Of a stretch of 64,000 nt of DNA, positions 8,915 to 18,331 are shown piece after piece. Position numbers and translations under genes: made by a program. Source of the stretch: UM-FILTER-49-7 sp964599895 (GTDB lineage: Bacteria > Acidobacteriota > Holophagae > Thermotomaculales > Thermotomaculaceae). Location: the NCBI GenBank assembly GCA_964599895.1, contig CAZRHT010000004.1, positions 1 to 64,000 of the forward strand. Reading direction: 5' to 3'. Position 1 is the stretch's first letter; the number at the start of each line of letters is the position of its first letter. Below the pieces are notes generated by a model. It was given only the letters and a program-made list of their open reading frames with translations. It did no database searches and was not told the DNA's origin.

Positions 8915-10636
8915 TTACGGTGTCATTTCATACTGACCGTTCAACGGAAAGACATATTCTTTCCAGACCTTCTGATATTCCTCATCACTTTGCTCCGGTC
9001 TAAGCAACATGATTTGCTTGCAGAATTCCCGTTGCGCATCACTTGTTACGTGGATGTCATAAATCTCAAGGCCGAAAGACGCGAAATCCCGCACCATGAA
9101 GTCAAATATCTGGTTTACAATGGCCCGGTCCATTCCCTCCAGTCGGCACTGCTCAAGAATGAGCTGCCCGTAAACAACAATGGAAAACATTTCTCCTACC
9201 GGCAGAGAAAAGGACGGGTCTGCGCCCTGTGTCTTATCCGGCGCGGCCTTCATCAGCATCTCTCTGAAAACCTTCACCTGTTCCATGAATCTCCCCACGT
9301 TGGGAAGATCCTTGAACTCCTTAAAAATTGGGTAGTAGTTATGAAACTGGACCTTTCCAAGGCCCCGGGCCGGTCCCTGGTGGAACAGGTAATTGTCGTC
9401 TCTGTCATCCAGTACAGGTTCAACATCCGGATACTCCTTCGAATTGAAGAAGTAGTTTTCGATGAATTTACGGATCAACTGCACGTTAACATGGACGGTC
9501 CCCTCCAGCTTGGACGGACCCCAGATGTCGGATGCACCCATTGAAAAGTATGTGTCTTTCTCAAAACCCTTGGCCGCAACAATATTCCACAAGAGAGCAA
9601 TTACCTGTTCCGCCTGGGTTGTAACTTTCATTTTGCTGGTGGGATTGAAAAGGAGATACCGGCGGTCTTCTGATGATGCGAGGCGAAAGTAGTCGGTTGC
9701 CCTGCGCTGATACAGTTTCATGGCAATCAGACGAAGCCACGAGTCCACAAAGCCTTTCTGCACATGAGGCATGTCCGTGACATGCATCCCGTAGAGCACA
9801 CGGTTCGCCGCGTGGGTAATGGCCTCATAAAAACAGTGTTCCGCTACACCAATGGAGGCGGGGCCAATGTTGAATTTTCCAACGTTCACAGTATTCAGTG
9901 CGGCATCCCAAGCGGCCTGGCCTCGAATCAGGATGTCCTCATCCGTAATCGGGTAGTCATGGAGAGCAAAATTGGCCACATATTCCTGATGGCTTACAAC
10001 GTTCTTTTTCAATTCATATTGTTTATGCTCAAAATTGGTCACAAAGAACACATAGTCACCGCTTCCATCATCAACTTTTCCAAAGGTGGACACCATGGCT
10101 GCTTCGTTACCGTTTCCAATGTAGTACTTCTCGCCGTTCGCCAGATAATTGCCCTCAGCCCCTGGAGTTAATTTGGTTTCGGTTGAATAAATGTCCGCCC
10201 CGTGCTCTTTTTCGGATAAACCGTAAGCAAAAATAGCCCCTTTTTTCAGCAGCCGAGCCGCCTTCTGCTTGGCTCTCTCGTTGTCGCTCATCCAGATGGG
10301 ACCCAGTCCCAGAATGGTCACTTGAAAACAGTACCAGTAACCGATTCCGTAGAATGCAAGTAATTCACTGTATTCACTATTTCTCGCCGTATCCCAACGG
10401 CAATCCGGATCGCCTCCGGCATATTCTTTCGGGGTAAGCAATTTCGCAAAAATCTGTTCTTTCTTCAGAAAATCAAGGAATTCCCGGTACCATACCCGCT
10501 GATTAAAATCCTCAGTCAGGCGCGTTTTACCCATGTCTTCAAAAAAAGCAATGGTCTTGTCCATAACCGCCCGGGAACCGGCATCCGCCATCAGTGACTT
10601 GTATTTCCTTGGCTGCAACAGAAAATTCTCACCCAT
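8915..10636 (-). CDS. acyl-CoA dehydrogenase family protein, long form
   Basis: A 573-residue flavoprotein of the acyl-CoA dehydrogenase superfamily, longer than the usual 380-400-residue enzymes. The FAD/substrate region is visible in Y-G-L-S-E-K-E-H-G-A-D and the following N-G-E-K-Y-Y-I-G-N-G block, and the helical C-terminal domain extends further than in short-chain enzymes. The reaction would be alpha,beta-dehydrogenation of an acyl-CoA with electrons passed to ETF; chain length is unknown. The ATG at 10636 is chosen because GGAGGAAG lies just upstream; an earlier in-frame start at 10678 lacks one. It is monocistronic, lying downstream of the ppdK terminator. Confidence 0.85.
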   Translation of the reverse strand: MGENFLLQPRKYKSLMADAGSRAVMDKTIAFFEDMGKTRLTEDFNQRVWYREFLDFLKKEQIFAKLLTPKEYAGGDPDCRWDTARNSEYSELLAFYGIGYWYCFQVTILGLGPIWMSDNERAKQKAARLLKKGAIFAYGLSEKEHGADIYSTETKLTPGAEGNYLANGEKYYIGNGNEAAMVSTFGKVDDGSGDYVFFVTNFEHKQYELKKNVVSHQEYVANFALHDYPITDEDILIRGQAAWDAALNTVNVGKFNIGPASIGVAEHCFYEAITHAANRVLYGMHVTDMPHVQKGFVDSWLRLIAMKLYQRRATDYFRLASSEDRRYLLFNPTSKMKVTTQAEQVIALLWNIVAAKGFEKDTYFSMGASDIWGPSKLEGTVHVNVQLIRKFIENYFFNSKEYPDVEPVLDDRDDNYLFHQGPARGLGKVQFHNYYPIFKEFKDLPNVGRFMEQVKVFREMLMKAAPDKTQGADPSFSLPVGEMFSIVVYGQLILEQCRLEGMDRAIVNQIFDFMVRDFASFGLEIYDIHVTSDAQREFCKQIMLLRPEQSDEEYQKVWKEYVFPLNGQYEMTP

Positions 10637-10765
10637 GTTTCTTCCTCCCCCGGATTTCAACCGCAAAATCCGGTTCATTTATTCATATGGAAGAATAGCA
10701 TATCATGCCAATGTTATTCCGGATGAATCGCGATTCATATTCTTAAATATCTGAAGACATATATA

Positions 10766-10792
10766 AAAAAAGCCCGCCTGACGGCGGGCTTT
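10766..10792 (-). terminator. rho-independent terminator after ppdK
   Basis: The perfect 10-bp stem AAAGCCCGCC/GGCGGGCTTT has a 4-nt loop (10779-10782). On the minus strand it is followed by a run of T (10766-10772), 24 nt beyond the ppdK stop. The stem with flanking A/T runs could also work in the other direction. Confidence 0.92.
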
Positions 10793-10815
10793 CATAAGTA
10801 TTGGTAAATGATCTG

Positions 10816-13527
10816 TCAGGAAAGATTGGCCTGGGCTGCCGCAAGGATCGCGACTGGCACCCGGTAGGGAGAGCAACTGACATAATTCAATCCCACCTCA
10901 TGGCAGAAATGGACCGATGCGGGGTCACCACCATGTTCTCCACAGATTCCCAATTTCAGGTCCGGTTTAACGCTCCGGCCCTTTTCACAGGCAATCCTTA
11001 CAAGTTCTCCGACACCTGCCACGTCAATGGTCTGGAAGGGATCAAAAGGGAATATCTTCTTGGTTAGATAATCTCCAATAAAGCTTCCCGCGTCATCCCG
11101 GGAAAATCCAAGCCCCATCTGCGTCAGGTCGTTGGTACCAAAAGAAAAGAACTCGGCAATTTCCGCTATCTCATTGGCCGTAATGGCTGCCCGGGGGACT
11201 TCGATCATCGTACCCATCAGGTAATCTACCCTGGTGCCCCTTTCCGCAAACACGGCCTCAATTTCCTTCACCAGGATTTCATTAAGAAAAGCCAGCTCGG
11301 ATTTGAACCCGACCAGTGGAATCATCACTTCCGGTACGGGGTTCACACCCTTTTCCTTGCAGTTTACGGCTGCCTCAAAAATGGCCCGAACCTGCATTTT
11401 ATAGATTTCAGGATAAGTTATGCCGAGACGGCAACCGCGGTGCCCCAGCATGGGGTTCATTTCCATCAGGGACTCAATCCGCTGCTGCAATCCATCCAGA
11501 GGTACGCCAAGCTGCGCTGCCAACTCGGACTGCGCTTCTTCTTCCTTTGGCAAGAATTCATGGAGAGGTGGGTCCAGAAGACGGACGGTTACCGGCAGGT
11601 CGTTCATAGCCGTGAAAATACCTTCAAAATCTTCCCTCTGCATGGGCAGAATTTTAGAAAGCGCTTTTTCCCGTTCAACTGTGGTTTCCGCCACAATCAT
11701 TTCACGGACCGCCAGGATCCTATCTTCGTCGAAGAACATGTGCTCGGTCCGACATAGCCCAATGCCCTTCGCTCCCAGACTGCGGGCTATTTCTGCATCG
11801 TGAGGAGTATCCGCGTTGGTCCGAACACCGAGTTGTTTAGCTTTCTCCGCCCAGCTCATCAGCTTGTAGAAATTGCGATATACAATGGACTCAGAGGCCT
11901 CACCTCTTCCTTCCACAAGAATCTGAATAACTTCTGATTCCATGGTTTCGACGATTCCTTCCAGTACTTCTCCGGTCGTTCCGTCGATGGAAATATTATC
12001 TCCCTCTTTCAGTGTTCGACCACCGGCTGTCACGGTATTATTATCATAATTGATGTCGAGATCACCGCACCCGACGACACATGGTTTTCCCATGCCCCTG
12101 GCCACAACCGCCGCATGGGAGGTCATTCCACCACGGGCTGTCAGTATTCCCTGCGCCACATCCATTCCAGCCAGATCTTCCGGGGAAGTTTCAAATCGCA
12201 CCAGGACGACTTTCCCGGATGCCGACATCTCAATCGCCTTTTCCGCTGATAGGGCAATCCTTCCGCTGGCCGCGCCCGGCCCCGCATTGAGGCCTTTGGC
12301 CATTAACCTTCCTGCTGAAAGGGCCTCATCTTTGTTTTCCATATTGAAAACAGGAGCCAGGAGCTGGGTGATGGCGTTGGGGTCCACGCGGCGCAGGCCT
12401 TCCGATTCCGTCAACAACCCTTCTTCCACGAGATCTACCGCGATTCGGATACTGGCAAAGCCTGTCCGTTTCCCATTTCGGGTCTGGAGTAGATAGAGTC
12501 TACCTCTTTCGATGGTAAATTCAAGGTCCTGCATATCCCGGTAGTGGGCTTCCAGCTTTTTGTAAATATCTACCAGTTCTCCGTAAATTTCAGGCATTTC
12601 TTCTTCCAGCGACTTCAGCCCGGAATCACCGGCCTGTTCCTTTGAAATAGGATGGGGCGTTCGGATACCCGCAACGACATCTTCTCCCTGAGCATTAACC
12701 AGATATTCGCCGAAGAAACGCTTTTCGCCACTGCCCGGATCACGGGTAAAAGCAACGCCAGTTGCGCAATCGTTCCCCATATTCCCGAAAACCATAGACT
12801 GAACGTTCACCGCAGTACCCCAATCGTCCGGAATATGATTGATTCTGCGGTAGGTAAACGCACGATCATTGTTCCAGGAACCAAACACGGCACCAACAGC
12901 TTTCCAGAGCTGCTTTATCGGTTCCTGAGGGAATGCTTCCCCAGTTTTATCCTGGAAAACTGCTTTGAACTGACTCACAAGTTCCTTTAGATCTGACGCG
13001 CTCAGTTCTGTGTCCTCTTTTACACCACGGGCCTTTTTCATGCCGGTTAACCTGGACTCGAAATGTTCGGAATCCATTCCCATAACAACATTTCCAAACA
13101 TCTGAATGAAGCGTCGGTAAGAATCATAGGCAAACCGCTCATTGCCGGAAGCCGCCGCCAGTCCCAGAACCGACTGGTCATTGAGTCCCAGGTTCAGAAC
13201 TGTGTCCATCATCCCCGGCATGGAGACACGGGCACCGGAACGGACCGAGACCAGCAATGGATTCTTTGTGTCGCCAAAGCTCTTTCCCAACTCCTTTTCC
13301 AGACGGGCCAGATTCTCCCGTACCTCTTCTTCCAGGCCCTGCGGATAATTTCCGTCATTCCGATAATAATGAACGCAGGCCTCGGTCGAAAGGGAGAATC
13401 CCGGCGGAACCGGCACGCCAAGATTGCACATTTCAGCGAGATTGGCACCCTTTCCGCCCAGCAGGTTCTTCATTCCCGCATTTCCTTCCGCTCCCTGCTT
13501 TGAAAAATAATATACGTACTTATTCAT
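10816..13527 (-). CDS. ppdK: pyruvate, phosphate dikinase
   Basis: A 903-residue PPDK interconverting pyruvate, ATP and phosphate with PEP, AMP and pyrophosphate. The N-terminal nucleotide-binding domain begins with G-G-K-G-A-N-L-A-E-M. The swivelling domain has the phospho-histidine motif G-G-M-T-S-H-A-A-V-V-A-R-G. The C-terminal PEP domain carries the catalytic Cys in C-G-E-H-G-G-D-P and near V-S-C-S-P-Y-R-V-P. All key residues are present and the length is typical. Its ATG overlaps the stop of the upstream ATPase gene by 4 nt, so it is translationally coupled to the end of the pilus run. A strong terminator follows. Confidence 0.97.
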   Translation of the reverse strand: MNKYVYYFSKQGAEGNAGMKNLLGGKGANLAEMCNLGVPVPPGFSLSTEACVHYYRNDGNYPQGLEEEVRENLARLEKELGKSFGDTKNPLLVSVRSGARVSMPGMMDTVLNLGLNDQSVLGLAAASGNERFAYDSYRRFIQMFGNVVMGMDSEHFESRLTGMKKARGVKEDTELSASDLKELVSQFKAVFQDKTGEAFPQEPIKQLWKAVGAVFGSWNNDRAFTYRRINHIPDDWGTAVNVQSMVFGNMGNDCATGVAFTRDPGSGEKRFFGEYLVNAQGEDVVAGIRTPHPISKEQAGDSGLKSLEEEMPEIYGELVDIYKKLEAHYRDMQDLEFTIERGRLYLLQTRNGKRTGFASIRIAVDLVEEGLLTESEGLRRVDPNAITQLLAPVFNMENKDEALSAGRLMAKGLNAGPGAASGRIALSAEKAIEMSASGKVVLVRFETSPEDLAGMDVAQGILTARGGMTSHAAVVARGMGKPCVVGCGDLDINYDNNTVTAGGRTLKEGDNISIDGTTGEVLEGIVETMESEVIQILVEGRGEASESIVYRNFYKLMSWAEKAKQLGVRTNADTPHDAEIARSLGAKGIGLCRTEHMFFDEDRILAVREMIVAETTVEREKALSKILPMQREDFEGIFTAMNDLPVTVRLLDPPLHEFLPKEEEAQSELAAQLGVPLDGLQQRIESLMEMNPMLGHRGCRLGITYPEIYKMQVRAIFEAAVNCKEKGVNPVPEVMIPLVGFKSELAFLNEILVKEIEAVFAERGTRVDYLMGTMIEVPRAAITANEIAEIAEFFSFGTNDLTQMGLGFSRDDAGSFIGDYLTKKIFPFDPFQTIDVAGVGELVRIACEKGRSVKPDLKLGICGEHGGDPASVHFCHEVGLNYVSCSPYRVPVAILAAAQANLS

Positions 13528-15203
13528 TCCTTATCCTCCTGAACACTCGTGATATAACGGGTTAAAGCCATTGTCAATTGTGACTTGGCCGCTTCCCCGA
13601 GAGGAAGCTCAATTACAACATTCTCATGTACTTCTCGCAACGTAATCATTAGCATCGTAGTCTTCCCCACTGTTCGTTCCACTCGTTCAGTATGGAAGTA
13701 GGGCACATAGTGGGAATTCTTGTTCCCTACCATGCTGATACCCTGATCCGTCACAATCACCGCTCCGTTGAACCGCTTGATCTGGCGCTCGTTCCGAAAA
13801 ACCCGAATACTGGGAAGCTTTCTGAGCCATTTTGACTGAACCCCGATCAACAATAATGGTTCTTCCTTTGCGAACATATCCCGCACCTTGGACACGTTCA
13901 TGTGTCCCGCCAACTCGCCGCTGTTCAGCATTCGCTTCAGCTCATCTGCCGGATTGGGGCCAACCTGCTTGGTTAAAGCATACCCGCATGCTCCGCACTG
14001 CTTGCGAGCAGGAGGGTTGTGCGCCCCACAGAAAGGACATTCTACCATTAAAATCTTTCCACAGAAAGAGCACAGGGTAGAACCTGGTTTATTCAAAACC
14101 CCACAGTGGATGCACTGAATAGCGCTGGGAGTTATCTGTTTGTCTATCAGAAAATTACAGTTCGGACAATAGATCAGTCCATCATCAATAAATGATTCAC
14201 AGAATGGACATTTCTGTTTCCTGGCCTCACTGGCTTCCAGCCGATCATCATTCAGGTAGTTGAAATAATGATAGCTTTCCCCACCTTTGTTCATGTCACC
14301 GCAGGCCTCCGACACTTCGGCAAAGTCGACTTTCTTAGAGTACATCGAATGACCGATTACCAGCGTTAAGTCCGAAATAGACAGAATTACCCGGGGACAG
14401 CCTTCAGAGAAATTGTAAATGCCCTTCAGTGCTGTCTCACTGAAAATCTTTGAGCTGTCTCCTCCAGAAAGTTGGATCCGGTGGGAAATAAGTCTTTTTG
14501 TGTCCGGAAAATCCAGATTTCGCAGAAAAAACCGTACAGGAAGACGTTGCCAGAATTCCGGCATGTTCCGAATAGCCGGTTCGAGAGGTTTCTGGCCGGA
14601 CAAGATAAAACTCAGAAGAAAAGAGCCGTTGTAAACCAGGTTCATCAAAATTCGAAGCTCCTGCAGCATTTCCGGGTTATGCGCAAGCATCTGACCTTCA
14701 TCAATAACCACAATACACTTGATGTCATTCCGGTTCAATTCCGTCAGTTTGGCCCTCATATTGTTGAGAATACTGATTTTATCTGCTGTATCAAATTCGT
14801 CGACCCCAAACTGCCGGGCAATCTCGCCCAACATCTCGTTCACAGACAGGGTAGGATGATCCAGAAAGGCAATTCGAACATCAGTACCCACATCCGCTTC
14901 TATGGTTTGCATGAATTTGTTAAGAAGTGTTGTCTTTCCATCTCCTGCATTTTCGGAAATAAGTAATGCTCCACCTTTCCCTGATACCACAGCAAATTTC
15001 AACCGCACCAGGCATTCCTGATGCTGCTTGCTCATGTAAATCATGGATGGATCCGGTGCAAGGGCGAAGGGATATTTTTTCAACCCCCAGTATCGAAGAT
15101 AGGCGGGAAGCTTCTTGACCTTTGTCTCCACCGATCCCGACTCTTCCAATTGTTCTTCTTTCTTGCTATGCAGTTCTTCCAAATCCTTCTCCTTGGACAT
15201 CAC
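13524..15203 (-). CDS. ExeA/GspA-like AAA ATPase fused to zinc ribbons and a PH-like domain
   Basis: A 559-residue multidomain protein. Residues 30-300 form an ExeA/MuB-type AAA ATPase, with the P-loop ENAGDGKTT (its first Gly replaced by Glu) and Walker B IVVIDEGQ. Next come three zinc-ribbon-like CxxC pairs (CPFC...CPNC, CIHC...CSFC, CPFC...CGAC) at about 335-415. The last 110 residues are beta-rich and resemble bacterial PH-like domains. No transmembrane helix is evident. It sits between pilR and ppdK; ExeA relatives help assemble secretin machinery, so a pilus-assembly role is a fair inference. The GTG at 15203 and ATG at 15200 are both possible starts; no Shine-Dalgarno is visible. This architecture is unfamiliar to me. 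Confidence 0.75.
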   Translation of the reverse strand: MMSKEKDLEELHSKKEEQLEESGSVETKVKKLPAYLRYWGLKKYPFALAPDPSMIYMSKQHQECLVRLKFAVVSGKGGALLISENAGDGKTTLLNKFMQTIEADVGTDVRIAFLDHPTLSVNEMLGEIARQFGVDEFDTADKISILNNMRAKLTELNRNDIKCIVVIDEGQMLAHNPEMLQELRILMNLVYNGSFLLSFILSGQKPLEPAIRNMPEFWQRLPVRFFLRNLDFPDTKRLISHRIQLSGGDSSKIFSETALKGIYNFSEGCPRVILSISDLTLVIGHSMYSKKVDFAEVSEACGDMNKGGESYHYFNYLNDDRLEASEARKQKCPFCESFIDDGLIYCPNCNFLIDKQITPSAIQCIHCGVLNKPGSTLCSFCGKILMVECPFCGAHNPPARKQCGACGYALTKQVGPNPADELKRMLNSGELAGHMNVSKVRDMFAKEEPLLLIGVQSKWLRKLPSIRVFRNERQIKRFNGAVIVTDQGISMVGNKNSHYVPYFHTERVERTVGKTTMLMITLREVHENVVIELPLGEAAKSQLTMALTRYITSVQEDKE

Positions 15204-15208
15204 TTTTC

Positions 15209-15214
15209 ATTATA
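15209..15214 (-). promoter_or_regulatory. -10 box immediately before the ExeA-like gene
   Basis: A perfect minus-strand TATAAT ends 5 nt before the GTG and 8 nt before the ATG of the ExeA-like gene. No good -35 is visible. If active, the RNA would begin at or next to the start codon, which fits the absence of a Shine-Dalgarno sequence. Confidence 0.35.
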
Positions 15215-15245
15215 CCGCAGAATCAGCCTGTTTCGCGGATTGAAG

Positions 15246-16640
15246 CTATTCGACAGGCCCCGACTTTCTTCCAAATTCATCACAAAGTTTGTGAAAATGG
15301 TACCGGAACGAGCGGAATGTCATACCAAGCAGGGATGCAGCTTCTCCCATTTTTCCCTCGCATTTCTCCATTGCCTTAACCATGTAGAGGTAGCGGACAT
15401 GACGCAATTCCTTTTCCACATCCATTCCTTTGTCCGAAAGCGACACTTCAGACAATGAATCGGGGCCCTGGTTAATCTCGTCCGGCAGGTGCTCCGGCAG
15501 AACTATCTCACCGGGGGAAAAGGCCAGTACACGTTCAATGACATTTTCAAGCTCCCGGATATTCCCGGGCCAATTGTAACTTTCCAAGCGTCCCAGTGCC
15601 TCCGGACTCAATTTTGGCGGGTTTATTTCCAGTCTATTGCTGATTCTCTTGATAAAATATTCCGTCAGCAATGCGATATCTTCCTGTCTGTCCCTCAACG
15701 ATGGCAAATGCAGATGGAATACATTAATTCTAAAAAACAGATCCTGACGAAATTGCTTAGCCTTTATCAATTCTTCAAGGTTTCGGTTAGTGGCCGCAAC
15801 GATTCGAACGTCCACATGGATATCCTTTTCACCACCAACTCGGCGAATCACAAATTCCTGCAAAACTCTCAACAGTTTTGATTGCATACTAAATGGCATC
15901 TCACCGATTTCATCCAGAAACAGTGTGCCTCCGTCGGATAGTTCAAAGAGCCCCTTGCGCGAGGAAACCGCCCCGGTGTAAGCTCCCTTAACCACTCCGA
16001 ACAGTTCGGCTTCCAATAGTGATTCCGGCAGCGCTGCACAGTTGACAGACAAGAAACGTGCCTCTTTTCGTTTACTGTTTCGATGAACAGCTTTGGCCAC
16101 CAGCTCTTTACCTGTTCCGCTTTCACCTGTAATAAGGACTGCAAGATCAGTGGGAGCAGCTTGCTGAACCATGTGCAAGAGGTTGCTCATTTCGTGGCTC
16201 TTGCCAATAATACCGCCCTTATCCACGTCTTCCATCAACTGCCGTTTCAATGTCTTCACGTCTTCCCGCATGGAGCGATGGGACAACACTCTTTTTACAA
16301 CAATTCTCAGTTCTTCAATATCGAACGGTTTCATCAGGTAATCTGCGGCACCCAGTTTCAATGCCTGGATTGCGGAAGCGGCAGACGCAAAAGCTGTTAT
16401 GATAATAAAGTCAGATTGACATCCACGATTCCTTGCCTCCTGGAACAAATCCAGCCCGGACAATCCCGGCAGTTTGAGATCTGTAATTACAAGATCAAAA
16501 TCATCTTTCTCCATGATTTCCAGTGCCTGTTCCGCCGTTTCAGCCTGCTGTATTTCATCCACCTGTGAATCCAGGGCCTGAGACATTATCAAGAGCAGGC
16601 TCTTTTCGTCATCAACCAGCAATACTCGACTTATATTCAT
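15246..16640 (-). CDS. pilR: PilR, sigma-54-dependent response regulator
   Basis: A 464-residue NtrC-family activator. The receiver domain has D-D-E-K near the N terminus, the phospho-acceptor in V-I-T-D-L-K-L-P-G and the conserved Lys in M-K-P-F. The central AAA+ domain has Walker A GESGTGKE and a sigma-54 contact loop reading GAYTGA (Tyr for the usual Phe). The C-terminal Fis-type helix-turn-helix contains A-A-S-L-L-G-M-T-F-R-S-F-R-Y, typical of PilR. It overlaps pilS by 4 nt. It should activate sigma-54 promoters; the only good candidate in the window is at 35623-35638. Confidence 0.93.
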   Translation of the reverse strand: MNISRVLLVDDEKSLLLIMSQALDSQVDEIQQAETAEQALEIMEKDDFDLVITDLKLPGLSGLDLFQEARNRGCQSDFIIITAFASAASAIQALKLGAADYLMKPFDIEELRIVVKRVLSHRSMREDVKTLKRQLMEDVDKGGIIGKSHEMSNLLHMVQQAAPTDLAVLITGESGTGKELVAKAVHRNSKRKEARFLSVNCAALPESLLEAELFGVVKGAYTGAVSSRKGLFELSDGGTLFLDEIGEMPFSMQSKLLRVLQEFVIRRVGGEKDIHVDVRIVAATNRNLEELIKAKQFRQDLFFRINVFHLHLPSLRDRQEDIALLTEYFIKRISNRLEINPPKLSPEALGRLESYNWPGNIRELENVIERVLAFSPGEIVLPEHLPDEINQGPDSLSEVSLSDKGMDVEKELRHVRYLYMVKAMEKCEGKMGEAASLLGMTFRSFRYHFHKLCDEFGRKSGPVE

Positions 16641-18271
16641 GGCGAGGTCTCCTCTGCAAGTCTGTCACATCGAGGAATTGCAATTGAAAAAACAGCTCCT
16701 TCCCCAAAGGTTCCTCCTACTTCAATCCTGCCTCCCATTTCCTCCACAATGCTCTTGGAAATGGACAGACCCAGACCGAACCCTTTGGCAAATGTTGAGA
16801 AATAGGGTTGAAAGATTCTCTCACGAATTTTCTCAGGAATCCCTTTCCCATTGTCTGATATTCGGATTGTAATTTCAGGAATGCCCATCTCAATGTTTAC
16901 GCTGATCCGTTTCGAGTCCTGATACTGCACCGCCTTCTCGGCATTCTTCAGGATGTTCCAGATGACGCGCTTGAATTTGCCCCGCTCACATTTAACCCAC
17001 GCCTCACCTGCGTACACATCGGGGGAAACAGATAATTCAATTCCCTCCTTACAACCTTTCTCAAATAAATTGGTTACTTCGGCAACCAGCCGACAGACGT
17101 TGGCGGGTTCTGCCCTTGGGCCATTCTCCCTGGTAAAGCTAAGAAAATCCTGGATAGTGTTCCCCAACCTGGCCAACTCCTGTCGAATAATCTCGTACAA
17201 TTCGTCAGCTTGTTTCGATGTATCCTGTTCTTTTAGGAGCTGTACGGCACCCTGGATTGACGCAAGTGGATTGCGAATTTCATGTGCAATTCCAGCCGCC
17301 ATTTCACCCAGGGACATTAGACTGTTTTTGAACAACGCGCTCTTTTCCATCGCTCTCCACTCAGTCAAGTCCCGAAACAGGACCAACAGGCCGGTAAATT
17401 TCCCGCCGCTATACATCTTCGTCATGTTCAGACCAATGATGGTCCCGTTCTCAAATTCGTGTTCCCCCCGTTGCATTCGACCATCATCCGATTCCAGGAG
17501 AATCTTGGATACCGGAAGAAAGTCGTTAACATTATTGTTCATAAGTTCTGCTTCATCAAATAGCTGATTCATACGAAGAAATTCACGGGCAACATTGTTC
17601 ATAAACGTCACCTGGAAATTGGCATTTGTAGTCAGCATCGCACTGGGAACAGAATCTACAATCTGGTTTTTCAGAATGGTGATTTCCCTCAACCGCTTCT
17701 CTTTTAATTCCACCTGTCCGGTCAGTTGGCGGATTCGAACCGACAAAACCCCAATAATCAGTGAAACCAGAAAAATCGCGGCGAAATTGACACCGATCGT
17801 ATAGGGGACCTGGGTATCCGTCATGGTGTGGGCACCCATCAATGGGATGACAGCAAGATACTCTAAGATCAGAAGAAGTGAGAAAAGCGCGATTACAATC
17901 GCTGCCAGCAGATGAAGACTCTCCCTCTTCAGGTAAAATCCTCCGAATACAACCAGGACCAAGTAGAGAAATTGGAACTGGCTGTCCTGGCTCCCCGTAA
18001 GATAAACCACCCAGGTAATGAATGCAGCATCTGTCATAAGAAGTATCAGGTAGTTTCTCCGAATTCCGGAAACAAAGCAGAGAACCATTATCGAAATATA
18101 GAACAGAAAAAGAACCACAATCCGCGAAAAATTCGCCAGGTCCGGCTCAAAAACCTTTAAAAGTGAAATAATAACCAGAATCAACAGGGCTGTCAAAGAC
18201 CGGGACAGAAAAAAACGCAATCCCGAAACTTCGTCTCCAAAAGGCAGCTTATTCTTCTCTGTGCCAGACAT
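16637..18271 (-). CDS. pilS: PilS, membrane sensor histidine kinase
   Basis: A 544-residue kinase partner of PilR. Residues 15-185 contain about six hydrophobic helices, as in known PilS, which senses pilin in the inner membrane. A PAS region follows (about 205-325). The HisKA motif I-A-H-E-I-R-N-P-L-A-S-I-Q carries the phospho-acceptor His, and the ATPase domain shows D-N-G-K-G-I-P and G-L-G-L-S-I-S. It is linked to pilC upstream and overlaps pilR by 4 nt. The major pilin gene that usually forms part of this circuit is not in the window. Confidence 0.92.
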   Translation of the reverse strand: MSGTEKNKLPFGDEVSGLRFFLSRSLTALLILVIISLLKVFEPDLANFSRIVVLFLFYISIMVLCFVSGIRRNYLILLMTDAAFITWVVYLTGSQDSQFQFLYLVLVVFGGFYLKRESLHLLAAIVIALFSLLLILEYLAVIPLMGAHTMTDTQVPYTIGVNFAAIFLVSLIIGVLSVRIRQLTGQVELKEKRLREITILKNQIVDSVPSAMLTTNANFQVTFMNNVAREFLRMNQLFDEAELMNNNVNDFLPVSKILLESDDGRMQRGEHEFENGTIIGLNMTKMYSGGKFTGLLVLFRDLTEWRAMEKSALFKNSLMSLGEMAAGIAHEIRNPLASIQGAVQLLKEQDTSKQADELYEIIRQELARLGNTIQDFLSFTRENGPRAEPANVCRLVAEVTNLFEKGCKEGIELSVSPDVYAGEAWVKCERGKFKRVIWNILKNAEKAVQYQDSKRISVNIEMGIPEITIRISDNGKGIPEKIRERIFQPYFSTFAKGFGLGLSISKSIVEEMGGRIEVGGTFGEGAVFSIAIPRCDRLAEETSP

Positions 18272-18331
18272 TGCTCAATTACCTGTTTTCCTATTCCCTT
18301 TCAGGCGGGAATGTCCAACTTGCAAGAAAAT

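Noticed and set aside
12050..13565. Several plus-strand open frames opposite ppdK
   Set aside because: Shadows of the complete ppdK gene without domain content or translation signals.
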